DNA from: Cycas panzhihuaensis
Taxonomy: Eukaryota; Cycadophyta
Reading direction: 5' to 3'
Assembly: GCA_023213395.1 (NCBI GenBank)
Contig: CM041465.1
Location: 74,655,741 to 74,719,740, forward strand
Length of the DNA stretch: 64,000 bases
Part shown: one piece after another, positions 21,018 to 31,887 of the stretch
Position numbering within the stretch: position 1 is the stretch's first letter
Layout of the letters: every line of letters starts with the position of its first letter
Notes under the pieces: generated by a model
Told to the model about the DNA's origin: nothing
The model's input: the letters and a program-made list of their open reading frames with translations, nothing else
Databases searched by the model: none
Program-made: the position numbers and the translations under genes

Positions 21018-23838
21018 GTTATTTGCTCAATGCATTATTTATTTATGTGATTGGAGTGATGATTGATTTTTGTGGGTTCTTCTTTTTTAACAATAATATA
21101 TTAGGAATGGAATCTAGGATTCCCGATATAGTGACACCCTTGGTTTGCCTCAACTCAAGCAACAGGTTATGGCACACTTGGGAGGGAAAGATAATTTATC
21201 GAAAATGGAATCAAGGACTCTTGGTGCTTAGATAAACTTAGTTGTGCTCAACTTGAGCAACACACTACGATGCATCTGGGAGGGAAAGATAATCTCTTAA
21301 AAATAGAATCAAGGACTCTTGATACCTAGACAACCTTGGTTGTTGTTAACTCGAGCAATAAGTTATGGTACATCAAACTAGTTGTTTTTGAGAAATTACC
21401 TTACCCTAATTGTGATAGGGTTCAAGTCTATTGACTTTGACCATTTCAAGTAGTAGTTGGCTTGCCAATTTCCTTTGACTAAATGGAGCAACCCTTGTGT
21501 ACCTCTCCAATCATGTAGGACCATTTCTAACACATCTTTAACTTTCCCTAGTGCATTTGAAATTTATCATTGTAGTGCCATAGTAGATACCCTTTATTTT
21601 AATTGATATGACCTTATGTTTTCCACTTATTTTTTGTTGCAATTTGCTTTATTAATTCTCTATTATCAACCCATGGCTTATCTACCAATTTGTTACTATG
21701 ACTAGTAGGATTTTGATTGATAACATGCATTCAATTTTGTTTCCCACAATTGGCTACACTTAAGTCTTCTTTTTTTTTTTTTCATTTCCATGGAACTATT
21801 CCTTTGTATTTTGATGCTTACTTGTACTATGAAATCTGTTACTATGATCAATGCCATAAATAATTCACATATTGTAACAACCAGTACTAGGTCTATTTTT
21901 CCCATATACCCCTCACAACCAATTTGTCAAGTATGCAGTTATATCACCTCTCTTGATGTTTGAATTTGGTTGTAGTTATCAATAACAATTAGGTTCTTGC
22001 TTTTATGGATTATTCATTGTAACAATTTCCTCCACAACTCTATATGTGACTATTTCATCAAATGAACTGACTATCTTTTTACTAGCTATTGTTGTGCTTG
22101 AGCCTTCATCAGGTACGATCTCAATGGTGTTTTTCTTATTGCTCATAATGGGCAATGTCACCATCCTCCCATCGGGAGAAAGGTAAATGCTTTATGTTTC
22201 TAGCTTTGGAAGCAATCCATATCATACAACCATGGTGACCTAATAGAGCTAGGTATGATATAGCCCTTTTGATTCCAACAATGTTGACTTTCAAGTTGGG
22301 AACTATTCTCAGAGGTTGAACTCATATCTCATTTGCAAGTTTAAGGGAATAAGTTTTTGAGGTTAATCGTAGGCTTCCCAATCTCTTCCAAATGTGTATT
22401 GGCATTACATTTACCACAGAGTCTCCATCTATGCTTACTGGGCCTATTATTTCTCCCAACATTATCATGGTTACCTTAGGATCTTCATCGTACAATGACA
22501 AGATTTTTTTTACACTTTGTATTGCTATGTTTAAATCCTATAATTAGAGTGCTCCTGTCTCTATTGTCAATTGTGATTACTCAACCAAATGTTTCAATAA
22601 TTTCAAGATCTTTAAGATATCATCATTTGATATTATAACAGTAAATCTATTTGTCACTTCTAATGTCTCTGTTTACTCTCATTGTTGACAAAGCCTAAGT
22701 GACATTATTGCTTCACTATATTTCACAGATACACTTCTCTTGTTAACCAGTTTAATCTTTGACTTTGGTAAAGTAAGGTGACTTGATTTTGGGTCCCTAG
22801 CAACATCCTACAAGGTTATCTTTACCACTACAAATCAATTTATCTTGATATGAAGGTCTAGATAGTTAGATTCCCCTTTTCTTAGCCTAGTCATTAACCT
22901 ACTTCTCGTATTGAAGTTCATGAAACTTGAGACTACTAGTAGATTAGGTGCAATCATTAATAGGGTACCTGATTTTCTATGGATAGGGCAATTTTCTAAG
23001 TCACATTTTCCTAACCCACATTTGCAACATATGTGCATTATCATTGCCTACTTCCTAGTATGAGTGATGGGTCCTCTAGTGTTTAAATTCAAGACAAAAC
23101 ATGTGTCATCTTATCAATTCCTTCTTCTTTGGTGTGTTGAATACCACCTTAATCAATTATGTTGAATGGGTTTTCTCATCACCTCTTCCCTAATCTCTTC
23201 CCTAGGTATTATTATAATGTCCATTATAATAGCAATCTTGAAGATTATGAGTAGTGGCCTCACAAATCAAGCACCACTTTCCTACTTTATGATCACTTTT
23301 TACTTTTGGCCCTCAATTATTTCTAAGTTTGAGCTTCTCTTTCATTTCCACAAGTTTCCTTTGAGCCCTAGCCAGATCTAATTTTAACATGATGTTTTCT
23401 TGTTTCAAGGCTTCCACTTCTAAATCCCCTTCTCTCTTCTCAATGGCATAGCATGCCTCTTTTGCTCCCAATTCTTGAATATCTTCTCGTAACATTTTTA
23501 ACATATTATCTTATTATTTCATTATTGTTTATTTGTTATCAAACTTTAACACCATCCCTTTTTCTTCATTAAAGGTCTCAATCAAGTGTTGTTGCAACCT
23601 ATCTCATAACTTCGCTAATATTCCATTTGTGAAGTAGGTTTGCATGAGGTAGTCAAACATTTTTTTCTCCATTAGTCATATTATTTGCAATAATTGTAAT
23701 ATGATTCTCACAATCCAATGCCAACTCCCTTGGTCTCTACCAAACATCTCTAAGGGGCTATATAATCACCTCATTGTTGTAGAATATCTAGAATCCCTAT
23801 TAAGCTCTTGCGTCACTTGTTCTTAGTCAGCACCTAGA
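21018..23838 (-). pseudogene. Gypsy E1 gag and protease remnant
   Basis: Minus strand. At 23504-23313 a coiled-coil-like gag segment reads MLKMLREDIQELGAKE and, further on, LKLDLARAQRKLVEMKEK. A zinc knuckle with intact CX2CX4HX4C spacing (WCLICEATTHNLQDC) lies at about 23283-23230. Protease-like sequence at about 22460-22200 includes WKRLGSLRLTSKTYSLKLAN and YLALLGHHG. Many stops and indels. The family is the same as E2 at 61200-62070. The rest of its pol is not recognised in this window. Its right part was displaced by chromovirus B, and its left part ends at the gypsy A LTR. Confidence 0.7.
21109..21380. repeat. 98-bp tandem repeat, ~2.7 copies
   Basis: Units begin at 21109, 21207 and 21305 with GGAATC/AGAATC. 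Each contains GGACTCTTGG-like and CAACTyGAGCAA blocks, and the first two contain GGGAGGGAAAGATAAT. The period is exactly 98 bp between the three starts. Confidence 0.85.
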
Positions 23839-23843
23839 TTTTT

Positions 23844-24118
23844 TGTTACGTATTGTCCTACCTCTTAGGACCCACTCTCAAGTATTTAAAGGAGACTTTG
23901 GCAAAGTCTAAGTCGTCTAGTTATTTTCTCTAGAGAAATTGCTAATTCACAGACATTTGTAAGCTATAGTAAACCTAGAGGAGCTCTTCCATCGAAGAGG
24001 AAAGCTCTTTGATAGCATTATTTGTTATTTTACTTGATTATTATTATTATTATTATTTAATTGATATTTGTTTATTCAATCTAGTATGCGTCGCCATTAG
24101 TCCTCACAAACTATAGCA
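23844..24118 (+). repeat. Chromovirus B 5' LTR
   Basis: Begins TGTTACGTATTG and ends TATAGCA. It shares GTATTTAAAGGAGACTTTGG and most later blocks with 46205-46472. Confidence 0.85.
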
Positions 24119-24120
24119 AG

Positions 24121-24136
24121 TGGTATTAGAGCATGG
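24121..24136 (+). other. Chromovirus B primer-binding site
   Basis: TGGTATTAGAGCATGG two bases after the LTR; Met tRNA-like. Confidence 0.8.
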
Positions 24137-25069
24137 TTGTGATCATCGAAGAGAATATATATAATATATAAGCAAGCCCGTGCAATTTTCCAAAGGGCAA
24201 GGTGATGTCTGGGGTTTGGCACTATGCATGTGACAACAAGCTACTAAAGGTAAGATTCTTCAATGTTTGCATTTAAACATCCCTCTATGGGATCCATTTG
24301 CCAAGCTACTACATGTGCTAGCATTAAGTTTTGTGTGTGAAGTTCATCCATTGGGAGAGCATCTAGTTTGGCATGGAGGTCTATTTGTTAGGGAGAGCGC
24401 AGATGAGTTCTGCCTATTGGGAAAGCAAAGACAAGTATTATATAAGGGAGACCTCATCACATTGCTAAGAGTGCATGTTTAGGTCTACTACATGTAAGTC
24501 AGTATCAAAAGGTGAGAAGTCTCTAATTGAGATTAGGAGACAAGATCTAGAGTTGCCATGGATAACTATGTAGAGGAGTGGCAACGCTTAAGGTAATGCC
24601 CATTTGAAGCTACCATTTACCAAGGCATGTGGATAACCATGCAGAGGAGTGGCAACCTTAGGGTGATGCCCATTCAATGCTTCCATCAATAAACAACTGC
24701 GCATGTCTCTAGAAGAATTATGAGACATATTTTCACCCAAGTATAGATAGATTAGAAAATTACTATTTTTTCTAAAGTGGGAAAAATTTTAGTTTGATTG
24801 AAATCAAAGTTGAAGTCTGCCTTTACATAAAAGATGGTCATATACAAACCAACACATGACCAGATGCCATTCCCAAAGGGCTCTAACACATTTTTTAGCC
24901 CATTGCTATATTTTAGCATGTACCTACACAAAATTTACCATAACTTTAAATTGCAAAAAATCCAGTGCCATTAATTTCATTAGAATCTTCACTCAAAGAG
25001 CTTAGACTTGGATATATGCATGACTCCATTTGGAGTTAACTGGCCTCAAATTTTTATACTTGAAATTCC
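24137..25069 (+). other. Chromovirus B leader with imperfect direct repeat
   Basis: No gene. Two ~65-bp copies (about 24553-24618 and 24625-24690) share TGGATAAC.ATG.AGAGGAGTGGCAAC and TGATGCCCATT-like ends. Confidence 0.6.
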
Positions 25070-26360
25070 TTGAAGGTTTTAACAAGCTTTTGCAAGTTTT
25101 TTTGGGCGACCATTAAAGGGTCATTACTTTGCCACCCAAGATCTGAATTTAGTAATTATTCTTTTTATCTTGTGTATTTTTTTGAGATCTACACAATTTT
25201 ATTAAAATTCACAAGGGAGCTTGGCAGCAACAGACCATGTTGGAGATCCATTCAAAATCTAACACCTAGAAAGCAGAGACTGCTCCACCTTATACAACAC
25301 AACACTTCCCCTACACATAAATACATGGCTCAAAAATATGACAAATATTTTAAACAAATCAAGGAGCTTCAACAAACTGCATAGGTAGTGGTGAGACTAC
25401 AAAGATACAATAAATGAACTCTTAATAGACATATTCAGACTAGCTTAAAGTGTGGATAAATCCCATCAACCAAAAAAAGAGGAAGGCTCGTCAAGGGGAG
25501 ATCAAACTTTCAAGGAGGAAAATCGATCAAAGGAGTCTCAAGGAACATAAGGCTCAATTATTAAGAACATGAACATTCATTTACAATGTTTTGATCTATA
25601 CAAGAATTAAGATGTGCATGCATAGCTAACAGAGGTAGTAAGATATTTTGAAATTCAATCCTACTTTGAAAAGGAAAATATTTTTTTGGGTCTTTGCATT
25701 TGAGAAATAGAACATTATATCAATTCACATGGTGGTACTAAGACTGAGAATACGATAAATTTCAACTAGGTTTTCTTTAAACTTGCAATTTATGAGTGCT
25801 ATGAAGATACATGGGACTAAGGCTTTTACTCAAAGCTCCATAGGTTGTAACAATTAGGGTTGGTACAATAATACATGAAAGAATTTTAGACTTTGCAAAG
25901 CATATTACATAATGAAATAAGTAAAAGCTCTTATTGAAAATATATCTAGGAAGCTTAAAAGAAAGCATTTGATTTAAATTAAAAGCCTTAATGACCACTA
26001 ATCTTAGGAAAATAATGGTATAGACTCAAAATATGGAAGTCAAGGTATGGACAAACTTCAAGATGTTACAACCAACAAGGGACAACAAGAATTACAGGGG
26101 CATCTTATGGGCAATACTTGCATCATAAGTCCCAAGACCTACCTAGAAGGCAGATTTATCATTGAGAGTGGAACATTTTAAGCAAGGCACATGTTTCAAG
26201 TGCAGAGAAAAATGAAGTAAGAACCATTCATGCTTCCCAAACATTCAACCCAAAAATATATATATGTTGGAGAATGATCAACCCATGGTAGAAGCAGAAA
26301 CAATTGATCCAACTAACAACAACAAATAGATCATGGAAGACCTAGTTTTAGAGGAAGAAT
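25070..26360 (+). pseudogene. Chromovirus B gag
   Basis: An open stretch to 25384 ends in MAQKYDKYFKQIKELQQTA. After many stops, 26155-26230 reads KADLSLRVEHFKQGTCFKC and then a degraded CX2C...H...C knuckle (TCFKCREK, stop, SKNHSC), as in plant chromovirus nucleocapsids. Non-functional. Confidence 0.65.
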
Positions 26361-26429
26361 AAGACACCTCAGGCATGGAAATCTCACTACAAAGCATGAT
26401 AGGGGACTTTACATGACCCTAGACCTTAC

Positions 26430-26802
26430 TCCTTGAGGGAACAATAAAAAACACTAGGGTAATATTCCTAATCAATGACATGAATACACATAACTTAATT
26501 AACTAATAGATAGTTAAGTAGGCCAAACTTCATATTCCACCACTTAAGCAATTCTAGGTGACCATAATATGATGGAAGACCATGCCATGCAGTGGTTTAA
26601 GTCCAAAGGTCTCCTTGTCAATGTTCGATTATACACTACAATCATTAATGTCTACAATTATAGTAGGAGTTGATGTCACACTAAGAGTGCAATGGTTAAG
26701 GACTTTGAGCCCAATTATAATGAACTATAATAAGTTGTTTATAAAATTCTACAATAAGGGTAAGAAATGTATGTTGCAAGCTCCGCCCAGGCCACCTAAC
26801 TA
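26430..26802 (+). pseudogene. Chromovirus B aspartic protease
   Basis: Starts with a remnant of the active-site strand (LLLEGTIKNTRVIFLINDMN; the DGGSTHNF motif is lost). It continues as GLSPKVSLSMFDYTL, VGVDVTLRVQWLRTLSPI and YNKGKKCMLQ at 26596-26780, typical of the protease-RT junction of plant chromoviruses. Confidence 0.75.
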
Positions 26803-27049
26803 AGAGGTATCTTCACATTGCATGGAGAAAATATTGAAGGAATGAACTTGGAGATATGCCATTAGTTGTTATGCAATTATAGTGCCAAAAAGCATGGATA
26901 ACCATCCAGATATGAGATCATTATTACAAAAATATTTGAGTTTTCAAAGAAATTCCTAATGCGTCGACTCAAGAAAGGGGATAGAGCACATGCTCAATGT
27001 AGAATTAGGAACAACACCAATTAATGTGTGACCCTTTTAATACCCACAC

Positions 27050-28260
27050 CATCACAAGGTGGTCATAAAAAGAATTAACATATGAACTACTTAAGCAAGG
27101 TGCAGTTGTACCTAACAAAAGCCTTTCCATGGCACTAGCCACCCTAGTCCCAAAAAAGATGGATCGTTCAAAGTGTGTGTGATTATATGTTGCTAGATAA
27201 AACTACCATTAAAAATCAATTTTTGATCCTACACATCGACAATCTCATAGAAAAGTTACATGGTGCCCAATTCTTTACAAAAATTGATTTGAGATCAAAA
27301 TATTATCAAATCTGAATAATGGTGCAAGAGATAGAAAAAGTGGCTTTCCACACTTATGAAGGAAACTATGAGTCCAAAATTATGCCTTTTAGTTTGACAA
27401 ATGCACTTACAACCTTTCAAACTGTCATGAACAAGATGCTTCACTTATATATTCAAAAATTTATGTTGGTTTTCTTTGATTATATCTTAATCTACAACAA
27501 ATATTGGGAAGAGCACCTACTACATGTCAAGCAAGTACCATAAACCCTCTAAGACAATGCTCTTTTTTCCAATAAAGCTAAGGCACTTTTAGGAGATAGG
27601 AGGTGGAATACCTAGGCCACATCATCTTGAGGGAAGTGATCAAAATGGATCCAAGGAAAATTCACACAATGTTGGACTACCCCACTTTGGAAAATGTAAC
27701 AAAGGTGAAAGGATTTTAAGGGGTAATAAGTTTTTACAATAGACTTATCAAGGGATATGGTCATATAACTTCTCCCCTTTTGGACCTAACCAAAAGGGAT
27801 GTATTCAAATAGGATGATCAAATCAATAAACCATTCAATGACCTCAAAAAATAAAATAAAGACTTCACATGTTCTTATTATGCTAAACTCCAAACAACCT
27901 CCTATTTTTGGGTGTAACGTATCATAAGAAGAATTGGGAGTCATCCTAATGCATAATGATTGACCCATTGTATATGAGAGTCATAAATTCAAGGTGAATG
28001 AGAAATCCTAATACATATATGAAAATGAGATATTAGCCATTATCTATACAATTAAAAAATAGTGGCAATATTTAATTTGTAACAAATTCCAAACTAAAAT
28101 AGATCACAATAGTCTTAAATATTTTCTAAAATAGCTAATTCTATAAGAACAGTAATAGAGGTGTGTGAACTAATTACAAAACTTTGATTTTGAAATAATT
28201 TATAAGAGGGGTAAAGAGAATGTTGTTATAGATGGGCTATAACAAGAAGACGAAGACACA
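27050..28260 (+). pseudogene. Chromovirus B reverse transcriptase and RNase H
   Basis: RT fragments include KKDGSFKVCV (27155-27185). An open stretch at 27319-27540 has FHTYEGNYESKIMPFSLTNA and, at the catalytic box, VFFDYILIYN, where FFDD has become FFDY. RNase H at about 27960-28240 reads IVYESHKFKVNEKS, YENEILAI, TKIDHNSLKYFL and FEIIYKRGKENVV. Stops and frameshifts throughout. Confidence 0.85.
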
Positions 28261-29114
28261 CATTATGTGCCATGTCTGTAATAGCTTCCACTTGGATCAC
28301 CAAAATACAATAAGAATATACAAAGGATCCACAAACCCAAGAGATTATTCAACAATTATAAAATGATGCACCAACACAAGATAAGAGATTTGAATGGAAA
28401 AACAACACTCTCTGGTACAAAATGATCAAATCTATTCAACACCCACACCCACACCCACATTTGAAAGTATAATGCTATAAAAATATCATTCCACCCATAT
28501 TACTGGACATGTAGGGATAGACAAACCTTATAGAAGAAGTAAATAATCTTTTTTTTAGAAGGTGTTGAAGAAATATATCTATCAATTCATGGTAGAATGT
28601 GATACTTGCCTGAGGAACAAGTATGAGACAATTAAAATCCCAAGTCTCCTTCAGTCATTGCACATTCCTGAGAGAAAATAAGAAGAAATATACATTGATT
28701 TTATTATCAACTCGCCTAACTCAAAAGGCAAGAATGCAATAATGATGGTAGTCAATTGAGTTACAAAGTATGTGTACTTCAAGGGAAAACAATCAAAACT
28801 TTTAAGGCTAACCAAACAGCAGACATCCTTCTAAAAAAAATCCACTAGCTACATGAATTCCCAAAGGTCATTATGAGTGATCATGATACAAAATTCATGA
28901 ACAATTTCTAGAAAGAAACATTCAAATTAGTGGGGGCCAAATTAACCATAAGTACTACATACCATCCTCAAACAAATGGTCAAATGGAAGTTGCAAATAA
29001 ATGTTTGAAAGGATACCTTGAATGTTTCAAATAAAATAAAATGCCCCACTGGCACAAATGGTTATGTTTAGCAGAATGGTGGTATAATACTACATATCAC
29101 ATGGCAGCACAAAT
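28261..29114 (+). pseudogene. Chromovirus B integrase, 5' part
   Basis: The core contains EEIYIDFIINSPNSKGKNA (28683-28740, first catalytic Asp kept), VIMSDHDTKFMNNF (28870-28910, second Asp kept) and YHPQTNGQMEVANK (28961-29002, Glu kept), with stops between. It is cut at 29119 by element T inside AQMA-[T]-FKILYGYAP. A CACCCA microsatellite is at 28438-28460. Confidence 0.82.
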
Positions 29115-29119
29115 GGCAC
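29115..29119 (+). other. Element T target duplication, left copy (GGCAC)
   Basis: The right copy at 45541-45545 is GGCAT, one transition apart. Removing T and one copy restores the integrase reading frame. Confidence 0.8.
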
Positions 29120-31713
29120 TGTTTCTTGGCTTCCGGGAATGGATACGGAATCACCGACTCAGGTAAGTATAGGTATGTTTCTCGCATTATCATCGCTTTC
29201 TTTTACTGGATGTTTGCTTGCGTATCTGCATGTGTGTGGCTTTGTGGGCGACCTTGTAGTCGTCCACACTTATTTTAGCCTATGACGACTATAGTAGGGG
29301 CACACTCCTAGCGAGTGTGGCACCCTGGTGACCACATTACTTCTCGTGATCCGCCTCCTCCTCAATCCAGGATCCACTAGGCTTACGCCACCTCCGTCCG
29401 TGTGATGTCCCATCATCGTTTGGTCAACTTGCCACCCCGGTCGAGCCCTACTTTTGCTCCCTTGGACCCGCTTGGTATGTTTACCCCCGGGTAGGTGTTC
29501 TAGCTTCCCATTAGTCCTTTGGTCATCCGCCTGACTGGGTGGTTGGTGGGCCCCATTTTTGGCCTTAGGTGCGTCTGCGAATTTTAGCATCGCCGGAATA
29601 TCCGTGATCGCGAATCATACAGACAACTATCTCAGATTGTTTTTAAAAATCCGGTGGCAATTCAGATTTATCATGAACCGCCACGTGGCTCGCGCCTTGA
29701 TTCTCTCCTAGCCGCGCCCTAATCACTCGCTTTAGGGTTTTGCTTGAGTACTTAAACCATTTTTGACTCATTTTTGGGATCTTTTCTTTTGCAAACTTTT
29801 GGAATTGCTCTCTAAAGAAACATCCTCCTGCTCTGCTCTTCTCTCATTGGCCGTCTGAATCGGACACAAGACCCTCCCACAAAGACTCTCCTTCAGTGTG
29901 GCTGAGACATTCTCCCAGCCCCTTAAATGCCTTGGAGAGGGCCCCTTTGGAATGGCTTCTAGTTGATCTTCGCCCAGGCAGTCCACAAGTGCCCCAAGTG
30001 CAGGTGTTTCCCATCACATCTCCGTAGCAGGGTCTCAAACCTGCTCTACTTCAGATCTAGGCTAATTTCTCAGCCCCTCTTCACTGCTCCTTGGCTGAGG
30101 CAAACCCCTTGCCTCCCCTTTTCAGGTATTCCTTGTTTTATATTAGTTTTTCTTGTGATATTTATGCTTAAGCTTGTTTGCTCTTGCTTGTTTCTTGAGA
30201 GTTAGTTTCCCGTCCTTTTTGTGGGTTGTTCTACCACTCTTTTGTGCCTCTTGCCTGCGTTTGCTGCTCAAGGCAGCGGCATTGGGGGATAGCATAGGTT
30301 TTGGAGAGGAGCTGGGTGGATAGCATAGGTTTTGGAGAGGAGCTGGGTGGATCCCGTACCACCTTCCATGCTCCCTAGGCATCTCTCAGCCCTCCAAAGC
30401 CTCCCTCTCGCCCCGTGCTATCCTTGGCTTGCAAACAAGGGTTTGTAGGTCTCTTTGTCGCTTCAAACCAACTTGCCACAAGTTGCAGCGCTGATTTAGG
30501 GCCTTTTGTTCATGTTTGGGCAACACTCATAAGTCCCAACCGCTAGTCTTTGTCTCACCTTCCTCCCGGCTGCTCAGTTTGCTCCTCATAGCATTCCGGT
30601 TAGCCGTGGGTTTTCTTGGGCCTCTCTTTGCCCCGTCGCTGCCATTTTCCAGCCCTTGCTCTTGGCCTTGTCCTCGCTGCCTTGTGGCTCTTAAGGGGAG
30701 GTTAGGGCATCATTTGCGGGAGGTAGGCCACTCCGAGGCTTGCCGATCATTTACTTTCACCGTGGTCACTCTCTTTTGGTACTTTCATTATTGGATTAGC
30801 ACTAACGCATGTATATTCAGATTCTCATTTATGTTATTTAGGCATATATTGTTAGAATTTAGTGTTGCATGCTAGTGTTCTTCCTTCGGGAAGGGAGAGA
30901 CTGCTATTGCTTACAGGTATTTGGGAAGCGCGGAGAACATCACCCGTTGGCCTAGTTACCGGTAAGCACCTTTGTATGCATTATATTTTTATGCTGTTTC
31001 ATTCTTTAGTTGGCGCTTCCTTGCTTTCTTTGGTCTTGCATTTGATTTTTCGGGGAAGGTAAGGAAGCCCCTCTTTTGCCCGCCGCAACATCTCGCATCC
31101 AACACGTCGCGCGGAGTGGTTTGGTGCTCCTCGAGAAGGCTTCCGTCACGCACGCCCTCGGCCCAGGTGCACGTCTCGCTCCCTCTTGCTACCTCTTTTT
31201 TCCTTTTATTTCTCTCTTAGTAACTAGCACATTGAAAGATAAAAGGGGAAATTTTGGTTTGGTATTCGTTTGTGTTTCATTTATCTTATTACATGTATCT
31301 TTACCATTTGTAGGAAAGGTTGTAGGAGCCTTCTTTCCCCTACCTTTCCTTCTCTCCCCTTAACCACACAAGTCTTTTGCCCCCTGCATCACTTGTGTAC
31401 CTGGTTAGGTTGTGTAGGCATACTCTTGGCCTATCTCCATTAGGTCCTCTCTTCCCCTCTTCTGGCCACCCAAGGGTGGGAGAGTCCTGTCTCTAGGTCA
31501 ACCCAGGTTTGCCTTACGCATCTTCATCCATTGCTCGAAGCAGTGAAGGACCACCTAATAGTAGCCATACTCCATTGCAGATCCCGAACTCGCTCCAAGA
31601 CGCAAGCGCTCTGCATGATAGTTACTCTCCTTTTAGGTCCCACCTTCAATATTCTCACCACCCACTCACTCCACATCTACTAGTCAGGTAGTTATCCCAT
31701 AGATGCACGTCCA
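29120..31713 (+). repeat. Element T 5' LTR
   Basis: 2,594 bp. Notable are a tip hairpin (CTTGG CTT CCGGG, imperfect here), a CAG|GTAAGT splice-donor match at 29159-29167, a CACACTC-CTAGC-GAGTGTG hairpin at 29301-29319, a 31-bp tandem duplication at 30290-30351 and ends TG/CA. Long plus-strand frames occur inside (for example 30516-30875), but they match the other LTR only as DNA. Confidence 0.92.
30290..30351 (+). repeat. 31-bp tandem duplication in T 5' LTR
   Basis: The unit TAGCATAGGTTTTGGAGAGG... is present twice (30290-30320, 30321-30351), but once in the 3' LTR near 44144. It accounts for the length difference between the LTRs. Confidence 0.9.
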
Positions 31714-31714
31714 C

Positions 31715-31732
31715 TGGTAACCATACTGGGGA
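31715..31732 (+). other. Element T primer-binding site (putative)
   Basis: TGGTAACCATACTGGGGA one base after the LTR end. The position and TGG start fit, but the matching tRNA is uncertain. Confidence 0.5.
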
Positions 31733-31887
31733 CTGCCAGTAAGGGAGTTAGTTCCCACTCTCTTCTGTTGGTTTCGCTACCTTTTTGTGGTCCTTCTTGT
31801 ACCTATTTTGATCCCTACGTTGGGCAGCCCCCAACGCGTATATTTTACCGTTCTCTCTCTTTCCCTAACATCGCTGGTTGATCTTGC

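Noticed and set aside
28438-28462. CACCCA repeat as telomere-like sequence
   Set aside because: Only a few units, and not the plant TTTAGGG/CCCTAAA unit; a simple microsatellite within decayed integrase.
30516-30875. 119-codon frames at equal positions in both T LTRs (also 44340-44699)
   Set aside because: LTRs are copies of one sequence, so sharing is expected. They begin without ATG, and the left-edge LTR does not keep the frame.
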